From NCBI RefSeq assembly GCF_963678635.1, contig NC_087066.1, positions 27,307,801 through 27,371,800 on the forward strand: 64,000 bases of DNA, in the 5' to 3' direction. Within the stretch, counting starts at the first letter, position 1, and every line of letters starts with the position of its first letter. The translations under genes and the position numbers were made by a program. Shown one piece after another: positions 12,231-23,025 of the stretch. The notes beneath the pieces are model-generated. The model did no database searches. It had not been told where the DNA came from and was given only the letters and a program-made list of their open reading frames with translations. The DNA comes from Symsagittifera roscoffensis (lineage: Eukaryota > Xenacoelomorpha > Acoela > Convolutidae).

Positions 12231-12834
12231 ATTCCGCATAATTGTTTGCATATGAAAAATCTTTTAAAAACTTTTGATAAAAAAAATGACAAAAAAAAGT
12301 GATAATCAAAAAAGGGCAGAGAGATCACTCGCGGTTTTGCACTGTTACGAGCAGGCATAATTTTTCAACTTTTCAAGAACAACTAAATTTTAAGCTTGAG
12401 ATTTTTCATTCGGTCAATTTTTGACTTTTTAACTAAACTGTTTTAACGAAATGCTGATAAAATTAAAAAAAAAACTTAATTGATTGATTTTGGGACTACT
12501 ATGACAATTGTAGTTTAAATTGGAGTAACTAACGCCCAAAATAATTCGTTCTATTAAAGCGTAAAATCATCCTTCAAATTGAGGCAAAATATATGCGCTT
12601 AATATTGCGTTGCCGCGCAAAAAATATTTTTGGTATTTACTTGGCTTCAGTTTTTTCGAAACCAAATGGTTTGGATCGACATTAGAGGGCAGTCGGAACT
12701 TTCGAGGCTTTGCCATGATATACGAGCAGTCTTGTTGATTTACTTTTGCTCAAAAACACGCATAAGAAAAATTATTGAACTTAAAACAACAAATAAGTCT
12801 TGTTAATTTTTACCCCCAATCATTACATGCTGAT

Positions 12835-12910
12835 CCGCTGAATTAGTTTTGGCTAGTAACATTTTACTAGGTACCTAGTAAAGTATTATTAACCAAAACT
12901 AATTCAGCGG
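12835..12910. repeat. 76-bp near-perfect palindrome
   Basis: The outer arms CCGCTGAATTAGTTTTGG and CCAAAACTAATTCAGCGG are perfect 18-bp inverted repeats. The middle is centred on tttactaggtacctagtaaa (20 bases, itself a perfect palindrome), with a few mismatches between. A further gtacctagtaacg half-site lies near 12,931. It could be a minimal MITE or a cruciform-forming site; no target duplication is obvious. Confidence 0.85.
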
Positions 12911-13144
12911 TTAAACATATGTTGATTTCGTACCTAGTAACGAACTTTCTTTTTTTTGGCAATAGGGGGATAGTTATTAGGATAGTAGATACTCGCAATA
13001 AAACCAGTTACTGATGGTATAAATCAAAATTTTGCAACCGAAAGAGGCACCAAAATGTTCAATTGTTCTGTCTTTCAATGAAAGTAACGGATTATTTTTG
13101 TTCTTTTTTTCTGCATAAAGTTTTCGATTTTTAGCTGGCCTTTT

Positions 13145-16100
13145 TGGCGCAGAGGCGAGGCGGAACTTCGCACCAGTTGCGATACCACACAATCATAAAA
13201 AAGCAAAAAAAAAATGAAAAATGCAAAAAGCTAGTTGAACCAAAGTTTACTTTTGTCTCGATGAAGGCCACCTAGCGACCCACTCAAGCTGGAGGTACGT
13301 GTTTGAGATTATTTGAATTTGCTATAATGAGTCGGAACGAAGAGCATAATTTCAAGTTTTGGACTTTTCCCAAAGTCTTAGTTGTTTTTCTAAGAAAATC
13401 AATGAAGAGTGAAAACTTTTGAGATTTGGAAAAGTTGAAACAAAACAATTTTACTGAAAAAAATTAAAGAATAGCAAATGCTGCAGGAAAAAATTGCGCC
13501 ACCGCTTCTTTTGATTGAAATTTTTATCTGAGATTTGATAGGCTAATATTTAAGAAAATTCAAAGGTTTCTATAAAACGATCAAATTTCAAAAACTTGAC
13601 TTTTCGAAATCTATAACTATTTTTTGCTTAAAGCAGGTTGGGGCCGGGAAAAGCTGAGAATCCAAAAATTAAGTTTCTCAGTTGAAAACTTAGCCTGAGG
13701 AGAATTGGCATGGTAAATTTCGAGTAGAAAAAAAAACTTCCATAAAGCGGTCAAAATTTCAACAAAATTATAACTTGTTTGAAGCACATAACTTTTTAAA
13801 TAAAAATACTGGTCATGGCAAATTATAATGAAAAATTCCATCAACATGTTGTGTCAAGGACTTAAACCTATGATATCAGATTTGGCAGGATACTTATCGA
13901 GAAAAGCCAAAAAAATGTCATCAAATTAGAAAATTGACATTTCCGAGATTCATAGCTTTTTGTTGGAAAATAATTGGGCATATCCACTTATGTACTAGAG
14001 ATTCATCTAACTTTTAATTTCGATTGATTGAAATCGAAAACTCATGTTTGGATTTCTCGAGAAAATAATAAAAGTTTCTTGAGTATTTCTTAAGAAAAGT
14101 TAAAAAGTACCAACAAACGGTCAAGAAACCAAAACTTGACTTTTCCGAGGGCCCTTATTTTGTTTAAAAAATTGGACCTAGTTTCCTATGCAAAGGAAAT
14201 TTTCATATCCACTTTTTTTGGACTGAATCCAAAATCTCAGATTTTGAAGTGAACTTTTTGGTAAAACTCATAAAATTTAGAAATAAAATACACTCAAAAA
14301 TCAAAAAATCAAAAAAAAAATCAAAAACTATGCGAGCAAATTACAAAGGTAAGCTTCCAACAACCTGTCTAACCAATAAAGCTTATGATATCTAATTTGG
14401 CAGGATAGTTATCAAAACAATTCCAAAAAACGGCCAACAAATCAGATAAATGACATTTCTGAAAATCATAGCTTTGTTTCAAACAATTTGCACGTAACCG
14501 CTTACACAGAAAGGAATTGCTCAACCTATAGTTTCGATTGATTGAAATCGAAAACTCATGTTTGGATTTCTCGAGAAAATAATAAAAGTTTCTTGAGTAT
14601 TTCTTAAGAAAAGTTAAAAAGTACCAACAAATGGTCAAGAAACCAAAACTTGACTTTTCCGAGGGCCCTTATTTTGTTTAAAAAATTGGACCTAGTTTCC
14701 TATGCAAAGGAAATTTTCATATCCACTTTTTTTTGACTGAATCCAAAATCTCAGATTTTGAAGTGAACTTTTTGGTAAAACTCATAAAATTTAGAAATAA
14801 AATACACTCAAAAATCAAAAAATCAAAAAAAAAATCAAAAACTATGCGAGCAAATTACAAAGGTAAGCTTCCAACAACCTGTCTAACCAATAAAGCTTAT
14901 GATATCTAATTTGGCAGGATAGTTATCAAAACAATTCCAAAAAACGGCCAACAAATCAGATAAATGACATTTCTGAAAATCATAGCTTTGTTTCAAACAA
15001 TTTGCACGTAACCGCTTACACAGAAAGGAATTGCTCAACCTATAGTTTCGATTGAAGCTAAAAACCCAGGTTTGGCAGAGTAGTTATTGAGAAAAGTCAA
15101 ACATTTTCAAAAACAATTATTCAAATAAACAAAATGTTGAATAATCCGAGAGCCATAATTTTTTGTGTTAAAATAAATTGCACGTAGTCTCGGATGCAAA
15201 AGAGTTTCCCGCACCCAATTGAAATTAAGATATCAAATATGGGAGGGTATTTTTTAGCAAAAAATCATAAAAATTATAAAAACGCTCAAGAAGAAAAAAA
15301 TTGTCTTGGCCGAGGGCAATAACTTTTTCTGTAGAAGAGATTCACCCAACCTGTAACTTCGATTATACCCAAAAACCCAGGTTTGGCAAAATAGTTTCCG
15401 AGAAGTCAAAAACTTCAAAAACGGCCAGGAAATTGAAACTCTGATTTTTGACGGGGCGCTAACACAGAACAGCGTTACTGACCGTTCTCTCCAGTGAATC
15501 TACAACCTCAGGTTTGGGAAGCTAGTTTCCGAGAAAAGTCCAAAAAATTGCACAAAACGGTCAAAATAATATATAATTTGACTATTCCGAGGGCCAAAGT
15601 TTCATATGTAAAGAGTTAAGCGTTTCCCTTTATGGAAGGGTTTTTCAAATTCCTCAAATTCATTGAAACTAAAATCTCAGGTTTCAGTTTCAATGAAAAT
15701 AAATTATTTTTTGAGAAAACGAAAAAAGTCAAAAATGTCGGTCAAACATTCCCCCACAACCTTTTTTAAAATCGGTAGAAGGGTTTTTGAGAAAAAAAAG
15801 TATATTTTTTGCAAAAAGTGATAAAATTTTCCCAAGCGTCTCAAAAAAAAGTGCCTTTCAATTAAATCTATAACATTTTTTCTCCTAACTGCTAACTGCT
15901 CAAGGAGTAAACACTGAACCAAAGACAGAGGCGACGCGGAGCTTTGCACAACTTGCGATACAACACAAACATGAAAAACACATAAGTAAGAAAACTAAAT
16001 GTTGAAAAAAACTAGGTGAACCAAAATTTTCCTATCTCTCGATAAAAACAACTAGGGGCCCAGCTAACGCTGGAGATACGTGTTTGATATTGAAATAATT

Positions 16101-17100
16101 TGCTATATTGGTGCGGCACGAAAGGTTTCGAAAATTGGACTTTGCTTAAAACCTCAGTTGTTTCTCTGCCAAAATAAGTGAGAGGATTTTAAAAAAATTG
16201 GGATAATTAATTTTCGTCAGGATATTACATTTCTCGTACAACAAATTATGAAGTCGCCACTTCTGCGGAAACAATTAACGATACCTAATCTACCAATTGA
16301 AATATTTCCCAGATTTGATTGCGTAAATTTTTAAGGAACTTCTAAAAGTTTCTGAACATCGGTCAAAAAATTTAGAAAAACAATCAGAAGACTTTTCAAA
16401 ATCCAAATTAATTTTCTTCAAAAAACAACATGGGGCCAAAAAGCAGAGAAGATTTTCAAAACCGCTTTTCTCGACTGAACAAAACCTGAGAATTGGCACA
16501 ACCGGTATTTTCTTGTGAAGTTTACGTGTTTCCAAAAAAACTGTCAAAAAATGCAAAAATAACAGTTATGTTTGAATCATAGCTTTTTGTGTAAAAAGTT
16601 ACAGCTTAGCTACTTATGCAGAAAAGATTCACGCAACTTGTACCTTCGAATGACCCAAAAACTCAGATTTGGGAGGGTAGTTCTCGAGAAAAAAAACAAA
16701 ACTTTAAAGAAAAATGGGTAACAAATCGAAGTTTTTTTTTGAAAATCCATAACTTTTGGTGTCAAAAAAAATTGGGCGTAGCCGCAAAGGCAAATGAGCT
16801 TCCCGCAACCCGCTCCTTGGATTTAATCGAAAACATCAGATAAATGATATGCAGCCGGTTATGCAGGAGAGCTTTTCAAAACCGTTCTATTAATTGAAAC
16901 CGATAACTCAGACTCGAGAAGGGTAGTCTTCAAGAAAACAAACAAAAAACCGATATATGGTTCAAATATCCCCCTATCTTCTTCGAAGGTTGTAGAGTCA
17001 GAGGAGACAAGTAAAAAGAGGCTCCAAGTACGTATGCAGGCACACAGGGGAGTAGACGTTCTTTTAATTGATACCCCTTTTTAAAAAACAGTAAAAGTTT
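13145..17100. repeat. Degenerate satellite with higher-order structure
   Basis: Monomers of roughly 165-215 bp recur throughout, each with a landmark like ttttccgagggcc...ata, then gcaaa-gaa-ttt, then a cgattgaa-gaaaactca-gtttgg block, then ttctcgagaaaa. Two long units can be seen: one starting at about 13,145 with gcagaggcgaggcggaactt, the other at about 15,920 with gacagaggcgacgcggagct, each followed by the same gaaccaaa...ggagatacgtgttt series. No genes are found; frames here are shadows. Confidence 0.7.
14021..15048. repeat. 514-bp tandem duplication
   Basis: 14,021-14,534 is repeated at 14,535-15,048 with only a few differences seen by eye (caaacgg versus caaatgg near 14,113/14,627; ttttggactg versus ttttttgactg). 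It spans several satellite monomers, so it is a recent amplification on top of an old array. Confidence 0.85.
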
Positions 17101-17149
17101 CTGAAAAAAAACTATAACTTTTGCAAAAAAAAATGAAAAAATTCCAAAA

Positions 17150-17470
17150 CGAAAAAAAAATCAACAACCATAGTGGTAAGTATACAATCCACTTGAAAAT
17201 TGCAGAGGGGAGTGTTAAAATTGTGTTTCCCTTAAATCGACCCAAAATTAGGTCATTAAGCCAAAAAATAATAGGACGAAAAAAAATGAGCCCAGGAAAT
17301 TTTAAGCGAAACAAAAAAAACAAAGGAAGCACGAAGTCAAGGTAAGCAAAACATAAACTATAGTCGTAATTAAAACAACAAAAACAACATCCACAAAAAT
17401 GCGCGCAACAAAAACAAAGGTATCCAAGATGTGACAACTATGCCGACAGCAGCTTTAAAACTAATCAAGT
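17150..17470. repeat. Composite SINE-like repeat, partial copy
   Basis: Shares gcagaggggagtgttaaaat...gtttcccttaaa, aaattaggtcattaagcc and tccaagatgtgacaac with 56,995-57,300. The tRNA-like part present at 57.3 kb is lacking here. Oligo-A rich; no gene. Confidence 0.55.
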
Positions 17471-18900
17471 ATGCTCGTAAATCAGGGCAAAGGCCTGAAT
17501 GTTCCAAAGCCCATTGTTGGCATCAAATAAAATGTTGGTAAAAAAGTTTGAAAAATTCATACAGTTTGGATAACATCAATAACCAAGTGTACAAGTTTTA
17601 GTAAAGCGAACTTAATGCGATCTGAAGTTTGCCCTAATTCTTAATTTTGAAGCGGGAAAGTTCACCACGCATATGTTAATTGCGTCAAAACTAATTTCAG
17701 ATGCTAACAGCATCACAAATGAAATCTGTGCAAGCAAAAACTGTTCCAGAGCATGATTAATTTGTCATGTTTTTTTTGAAAAAAGTTACAAAAAACTATT
17801 GATAAAATATCTTTTACTTTTGAGCTCATAGAACAGATTTCTCAAAGAGGTATAATTATTTCGATCGCTGAAATTTTTCTTCATAACTACACAAACATAA
17901 ATTCTCCGAATATTTTCTTTATTCAGTTTAGAATAACTGCTCAAAAATCGCTGCAAAATCTAATCTTGATTGTTCCGACTGCCCTTTAGGACAATGTCAA
18001 ACATCAATTGTGATAACAAGAGCCGTAAAAAATTAATATGACAAAATCTCTTGCCTCAAATCTGCTTAGAACGATTTTGTAGCGCGACACAACTCGCCAC
18101 ATTTACATTTCGCGTTATGCATAAAACATCTTGAAGAAAATCTTCAAAGTCTCCATAAAATAGTCCAGATCCTAGCCAAGATGATAATTTTTTATAAACA
18201 GGACTTCAAGGCAGAATTTTACAAGCAGCATTGCAGGTAAAGTCTATTTTTGTTCCGATTTTGAAAAAATTGACGGAATATTTGAGTTCAAGGTGTTTTT
18301 TTTCCAGAAAAAATTGGACTTCATAACTAGTCTTTTTTGACAGACATTTTTTCATCATTAAGAACATTGTTGTTTGAGCTCCAAGATTGACAGCATGGCC
18401 ATTTTAGAAACCATTGATGCGCGATAGTTTTTTCTCTATGAACGCGTAAGCGGAGATTTAATCTGACTTAGAAATCGTTCAAACTTGGTTGAAGTAGTTG
18501 ATTTTTGTCATGATTGCTACGTTACAAGGAGCGAAATTTTTCATTTTGTACTTTGAATGACATGTGGGGCATAAATTAGCAACAATTCAAGCTATTTCGC
18601 CGTCAGAATTTTTATTTCCAATTTTCCGGTAGATTGATACTTCAGAATGTTGATCCTGGGTCGTTTTCGGACTTTGTCAGAATCTACTTTAAATTTATTT
18701 TATAGGGTGTACGCATAAAACGACACGTTTTAGTGTCATATTATTGCTGGTGTTTAAGACTTCCATTGATTACAAAAGCAGTTGCAATATATTCATCAAG
18801 TTACATTGAATCGAAAACTGTTTTTGAAACTCCTTCCAAGTGCTCAACATGAGTTTTTGCATATCAGGGCAAATCTCTAGATAATCTGACAACATTTTAC
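17465..18900. mobile_element. Foldback-family copy, degraded
   Basis: Contains tgctcgtaaatcagggcaaaggcctgaatgttcc (17,467 onward), gttccgactgcccttta (about 17,971), gacggaatatttg (about 18,273) and gcgtaagcggagatttaatc (about 18,445), in the same order as elements at 10.5 and 63.2 kb. Boundaries are approximate. Confidence 0.5.
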
Positions 18901-19239
18901 AGCCAACTAAAAATTTATTTTAAAAAATTGATACAATAATCGGAAAAAAAAACAAATTTTCTATCAATTTATCCCTCTCGAGCTGTGTAATGATCAAAGG
19001 GATGTATTTAGCGTCTCATGATCTAATAAAATAATAAAATGACTAGCCTTGTTTCACTTTGAACCAATTTAACACCCGGCATCTACGTGCTGTAAGAACG
19101 CAATATCTAGAAATGATTATTAAATAGTATCTTTCAAACTCAATTAACTTTACATAGAAACCACATGAAAAATGTGACCTTAAAATAACAAAACTTTCAA
19201 TAGTATAAAAAAAATTCTGTCCAAAACACCAGGTTAAAA

Positions 19240-20410
19240 ATACAAAAATTGAGAAAATAAAACAACCGAGCGTAAATCATCCGTCACTTCCTTTGATAAT
19301 TGGAGCAATTCGGTTTCTGTAATAGGCAGAACAGGATGATAGTCAAGCACTTTTAAATTAAGCACATATATTATAATCAAAATTGTTAATAAAACATATG
19401 CTGGTTCATCAGAAACCCTGCTTATAATCATATTAGCCATTTTTTTAATTTATTGACAAAAAAATTCTTCTAAAAATCTAAAGCAAAATTTGTTGTCTTA
19501 CACCACGGGCTCTACTCTTACCGGATTTGAAATTATCATAAGCAACCATTTTATAAACCACAAAAAACAATGGTTTCAAATGATATGTTTTCCAAGTGTC
19601 AGTGCATTTAAACGTTATATTAAAAATTTAATTGAAATTTTGCTTTTTGAAAAAAATCAGAGCAGCAAACTTTAAATATAAGTTTTTCTTATGTAAACAG
19701 CCAATCTGTAAAAACTATTTAAAAATATTCCAGATATTGTATTTTTGAAAACTTATAACTCCTCAAGGAATAAAATTTTGCTACTTCTAAATTATTTTCT
19801 TCAACATACAAGAAAAAATTATTTTCTTCAACATACAAGAAACTGATTTGTAACCATCTGTAGGAAAAAAAACAACGGCTGTAGATCACAAGATTTTTGA
19901 TAATTTGATGGCTATAAGGTTTCATGGTTATGCAAGCTCTTGCTTTGCCTGCTCACAAGTCGAAAATTGACAGAATAAAAAAATTGACCGTAAATCTTCC
20001 GTCAGTTCCTTTGAAAATTGTAGCATTCAGATTTATGTAATAGGCAGAATAGAATACTAGTCAGGCACCTTTAACTGAGCTCCTAAAATTTATTCGAAAT
20101 TGTTTATAAAAAAATGCTTGTTTTAAATATCCAAAGCAAAATTTGTTTTTCTACACCAGGGCTCCACTCCAACCGGATTTGAAATGATCATATGCAACCA
20201 ATTTAAAAACCACAGGAAATAACGATTCAAATATTTTTTTTCCAAATTTCGTTGCATTTAAACGTTAATCTAAAAATTTAATTTAATTTTGCATTTTGAA
20301 AGTTAGTTCCAAACAGCATGCTTTGAATAAATGTTTTATTATGTAAACAGCCAATTTGTAAAAACTATTTCAAAATTTTCCAAATATTGTAGTTTTGGAA
20401 GAATGAAAAA
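19240..20410. repeat. Diverged ~700-bp direct duplication
   Basis: 19,240-19,740 matches 19,965-20,400: shared blocks include cgtaaatc-tccgtca-ttcctttga, ttctgtaataggcagaa, ggctc(t/c)act-ccggattt and taaacagccaat-tgtaaaaactattt. Divergence is substantial. A separate 27-bp exact tandem (attattttcttcaacatac) lies at 19,791-19,842. No gene recognised, nor in 20,420-20,890. Confidence 0.65.
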
Positions 20411-20891
20411 CATATTTTGAAAAAGTTTTTTAACGGCAGCCAAATCCTGCTCAATGATCAATGAACTCCTGCTCAATGACAAATTTTTCAAGCTTCATTG
20501 TAAATTCAGTCAATGTTTATCACTCAAAGCATTTTCTTTGATATAAAAAATATGACACATTTGATCAATTTCAAAAAATAGGAATGAACACAATCCATCT
20601 GCAAATCGGTTCAAAAAAGGTGGCATATACTCAGATAGTACTTCAAACTCTCTACTCTACTCACGATTTTACAAAACTTGTTTCAAGCAATATAACACTA
20701 AGGTATACTGAACAACGTAACAACCAAGAACATGTCGTAAAAATGATTCAAAAACAACAGAATTCATATAAAGTAAGAAATGTGAAGTTTGAAACAATTC
20801 AAGGACACACCTCAACTCTATCTAGTTAACAAGTTAAATTTTGTGAAAAAGCCTAAATTCGTATTTAAAAATACCAGACAATTGTTTAGAT

Positions 20892-20895
20892 ATAA
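20892..20895. repeat. Target-site duplication, left
   Basis: ATAA directly precedes the 5' LTR and is repeated at 41,214-41,217 directly after the 3' LTR. A 4-bp duplication fits Ty3/gypsy-type integration. Confidence 0.85.
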
Positions 20896-21303
20896 TGGAA
20901 CCTGATCTAAACAACATTTTATGATTGGATAAATTAAATGTTTTACCAATGTAAAGTATTTAATATTAACCAATCATGATCCATCTAACTAACAACCCAC
21001 TTATTTGTAAGTGCTGAAGTTACTTGTAATTTCAGCACCAGAGAGATTTGAATTTAACTTAGAAATTAGTTGGACTCTCCCGAGCACTTCAGCAGCCGCA
21101 ATAAACCAGTATACCCTAGATCTATTGAGCCTAGCAGAGACTAGTTAAACAACCTGAGACTAGATAGTATAAGAGTAAGATTAGGATCGGTATTAGACTA
21201 AGAAGTTGCACGAATCTATCCGGCCGAAAATAAGATAGCGTGACGAGCAGACGGTGTACCCTATCCGAAATTACTCTATGAGTTACACCTCAGTCCTAAC
21301 TCA
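20896..21303 (+). repeat. 5' LTR
   Basis: Starts tggaacctgatctaaac and ends cagtcctaactca. Contains an AATAAA at 21,100-21,105, a TATAAG at about 21,167, and a hairpin at 21,011-21,038 with stem GTGCTGAA/TTCAGCAC. Identical to the 3' LTR except at 20,913. Confidence 0.95.
21011..21038 (+). promoter_or_regulatory. LTR stem-loop
   Basis: Perfect 8-bp stem GTGCTGAA / TTCAGCAC with a 12-nt loop, repeated in the 3' LTR at 40,921-40,948. It lies upstream of the AATAAA signal, so it may act in transcription or 3'-end choice; function is inferred. Confidence 0.55.
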
Positions 21304-21305
21304 TC

Positions 21306-21323
21306 TGGTGCGACCATAAGTCT
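21306..21323 (+). promoter_or_regulatory. Putative primer-binding site
   Basis: TGGTGCGACCATAAGTCT starts two bases after the LTR. TGG at this position is expected for pairing with the CCA end of a primer tRNA. The particular tRNA cannot be assigned without the host tRNA set. Confidence 0.7.
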
Positions 21324-21390
21324 CGAACAAGACCTTAATAGATTAGAATTAACCAAAATAGATTAGAAATTAGACAAAAACATTTACAAA

Positions 21391-21624
21391 ATGTTATACG
21401 ACAATAATTTAATCGAAATGTCTCTACGACTCAATAGATCAGAGCCAATATTCCGAACCATAACAGAACTACCCGGAATTGGAAGAAGACCTCGAACCAA
21501 AGACGACATACGACAAAGTAGAAACTTGCCGTATAATTATATGATAGTTCGGCAAAAGCCAGAACAAACTTTTATATTTCGAATACTACTTGCAATGAAT
21601 TTAGATTTCCATTTGCAAACATAA
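21391..21624 (+). CDS. Small leader ORF, 77 codons, unrecognised
   Basis: ATG-started frame close to the 5' LTR, encoding a basic 77-residue peptide (start MLYDNNLIEM) without recognised domains. As the first AUG of the genomic transcript it could be a translated upstream ORF, or the first coding exon of a spliced accessory message. Its codon composition is A-rich like the downstream genes, but length alone does not prove it is used. Confidence 0.35.
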   Translation: MLYDNNLIEMSLRLNRSEPIFRTITELPGIGRRPRTKDDIRQSRNLPYNYMIVRQKPEQTFIFRILLAMNLDFHLQT

Positions 21625-21955
21625 AACCTTGAAGTTACTCTTCAAAATCATTTCAGGCGCTAAACAAAATTATTAATATACAATAACGATTGATAAAAAG
21701 ATCTAAGATCGTTTTCCTAAAACTCTGCAGTATTATACAAAACATGTTTGAAAAATATTTATTGGAAAATAAAAATAAAAATTAGTAGCATGACAATAAA
21801 TGGTTAGTAATCATAAATCATCCTGTTGATTCCAGCTCCATCACCTAAAACATAACAGCAATCATAAACCCACTAATATCATCAAAACACTAAATCTTTC
21901 CTTTACACACATTTAAAATTTTATTAAAACTTAAATTCACTTAATTTTAAAACCA

Positions 21956-22040
21956 GATCATCAAGGCTTATCCTTGGATCTTAAATCATTTTCTACTTAA
22001 TTAAATTTCAAATTTGATCATCAAGGCTTATCCTTGGATC
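21956..22040 (+). promoter_or_regulatory. Twin identical stem-loops in the leader
   Basis: The same 25-base element starting GATCATCAAGGCTTATCC occurs at 21,956-21,980 and 22,016-22,040, exactly 60 bases apart. Each can fold with ATCAAGG pairing to CCTTGGAT (one bulged base) and a CTTAT loop. Paired stem-loops in a retroviral leader often serve RNA dimerisation or packaging; that role here is an inference. Confidence 0.55.
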
Positions 22041-22078
22041 AAACAGAACAACTTTGTTCTCCCCCACCCACTTAATTA

Positions 22079-22455
22079 GTGTCTAACGACCTCAAACGTC
22101 GATTCACTACCCAACCCTTTCTAAAGACCTAAGACTAATAGAAATTTTTAAACAAAACTAATCATTCAAATTAGGATAAACAGTGAAGAACTTCGGTTAT
22201 TCATCCTTCACTTGACCCCCCCCTCTTACCAGACCCAGGATAAATCTTAGACTTAGTAAGTTTAAAATAGTATCTAACGAACTACTCGCGTTCTAATTAT
22301 ACCTGAACCTTGTGGATCGATTTACTATTCTCCAACCCTTGAACACAATCACTACCCCTAAGTAAGATTAAGTAAGTTAACACCTTAGCTTATACTAGTC
22401 ACGAGAAAGTAAAAATCATTCTTCGGAATCGATATACTTTTCTCTCCAACCCTAA
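22079..22455 (+). repeat. Degenerate leader repeats
   Basis: Three related blocks end in (c)tccaaccct: gtcgattcactacccaaccc (22,099), gatcgatttactattctcca (22,315) and aatcgatatacttttctctc (22,427). Two carry a ctaacga preamble (22,082 and 22,274). Non-coding leader; possible packaging or internal-initiation structure. Confidence 0.45.
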
Positions 22456-22557
22456 ACAAATAGACCCAGGTTAAGCTAACCAAAAAATCGTAAGAACTAA
22501 CAGTTTAGGAAAATAGAAATCATTTAACAACCTTTTGCATCCGTCATTTTAAACCTT

Positions 22558-23025
22558 ATGTCATTTAAAAACCTAGGAAATAAACAAACAATCGTTTTAC
22601 ACAATTGTGAAATAGATAACAAAAAATACGACCTTGTAATCACACCTCATACACAAACAGTTGGATACATTCGAACAAAACGACAAACACTAAAGAGAAA
22701 AATAATAACGAAACAAAGACAAATAACACGAAAAAGATTTTCAAAAAATCGAAACGCATTTTCAGAATCAGAAACCAACACTTTAGACGAACTTTACAAA
22801 CTAAAAGAATCAATAGATAAAAATTGCCCAATTCACGATCAATTATATTTCTCTGACTCAGAAACAACTTCAAATTCATCACAAAGAGGAAAAAGAAGAA
22901 TAAAAAAGCAGTACAAACACAAACCAGTACATTTATACAATTGGAATCAACCAATTCGACACATTAATAATTACATATTAACAGTAATCGAACGAAAAAA
23001 TGAGTTCAACGCACACCCCAGGTGA
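22558..23025 (+). CDS. Basic 155-aa protein overlapping the start of Gag-Pol
   Basis: ATG at 22,558 opens a frame that ends 26 nt inside the Gag-Pol start (23,000), in a different frame. The product is lysine/arginine-rich, with two basic clusters (TKRQTLKRKIITKQRQ near residue 40; RGKRRIKKQYKHK near 122) around a serine/acid-rich middle. This pattern suits a nucleic-acid-binding or nuclear regulatory factor, but no family is recognised. The overlap implies leaky scanning or reinitiation to reach Gag. It ends NAHPR; not part of the Gag frame. Confidence 0.55.
   Translation: MSFKNLGNKQTIVLHNCEIDNKKYDLVITPHTQTVGYIRTKRQTLKRKIITKQRQITRKRFSKNRNAFSESETNTLDELYKLKESIDKNCPIHDQLYFSDSETTSNSSQRGKRRIKKQYKHKPVHLYNWNQPIRHINNYILTVIERKNEFNAHPR

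Noticed and set aside
13145-17100. CRISPR-like array
   Set aside because: Repeats are long, degenerate monomers without constant short repeats and unique spacers; this is a satellite in animal DNA.
20584-20829. 81-codon ORF just before the 5' LTR
   Set aside because: No recognisable motif, no splice or repeat context, and AT-rich background makes frames of this length unremarkable.
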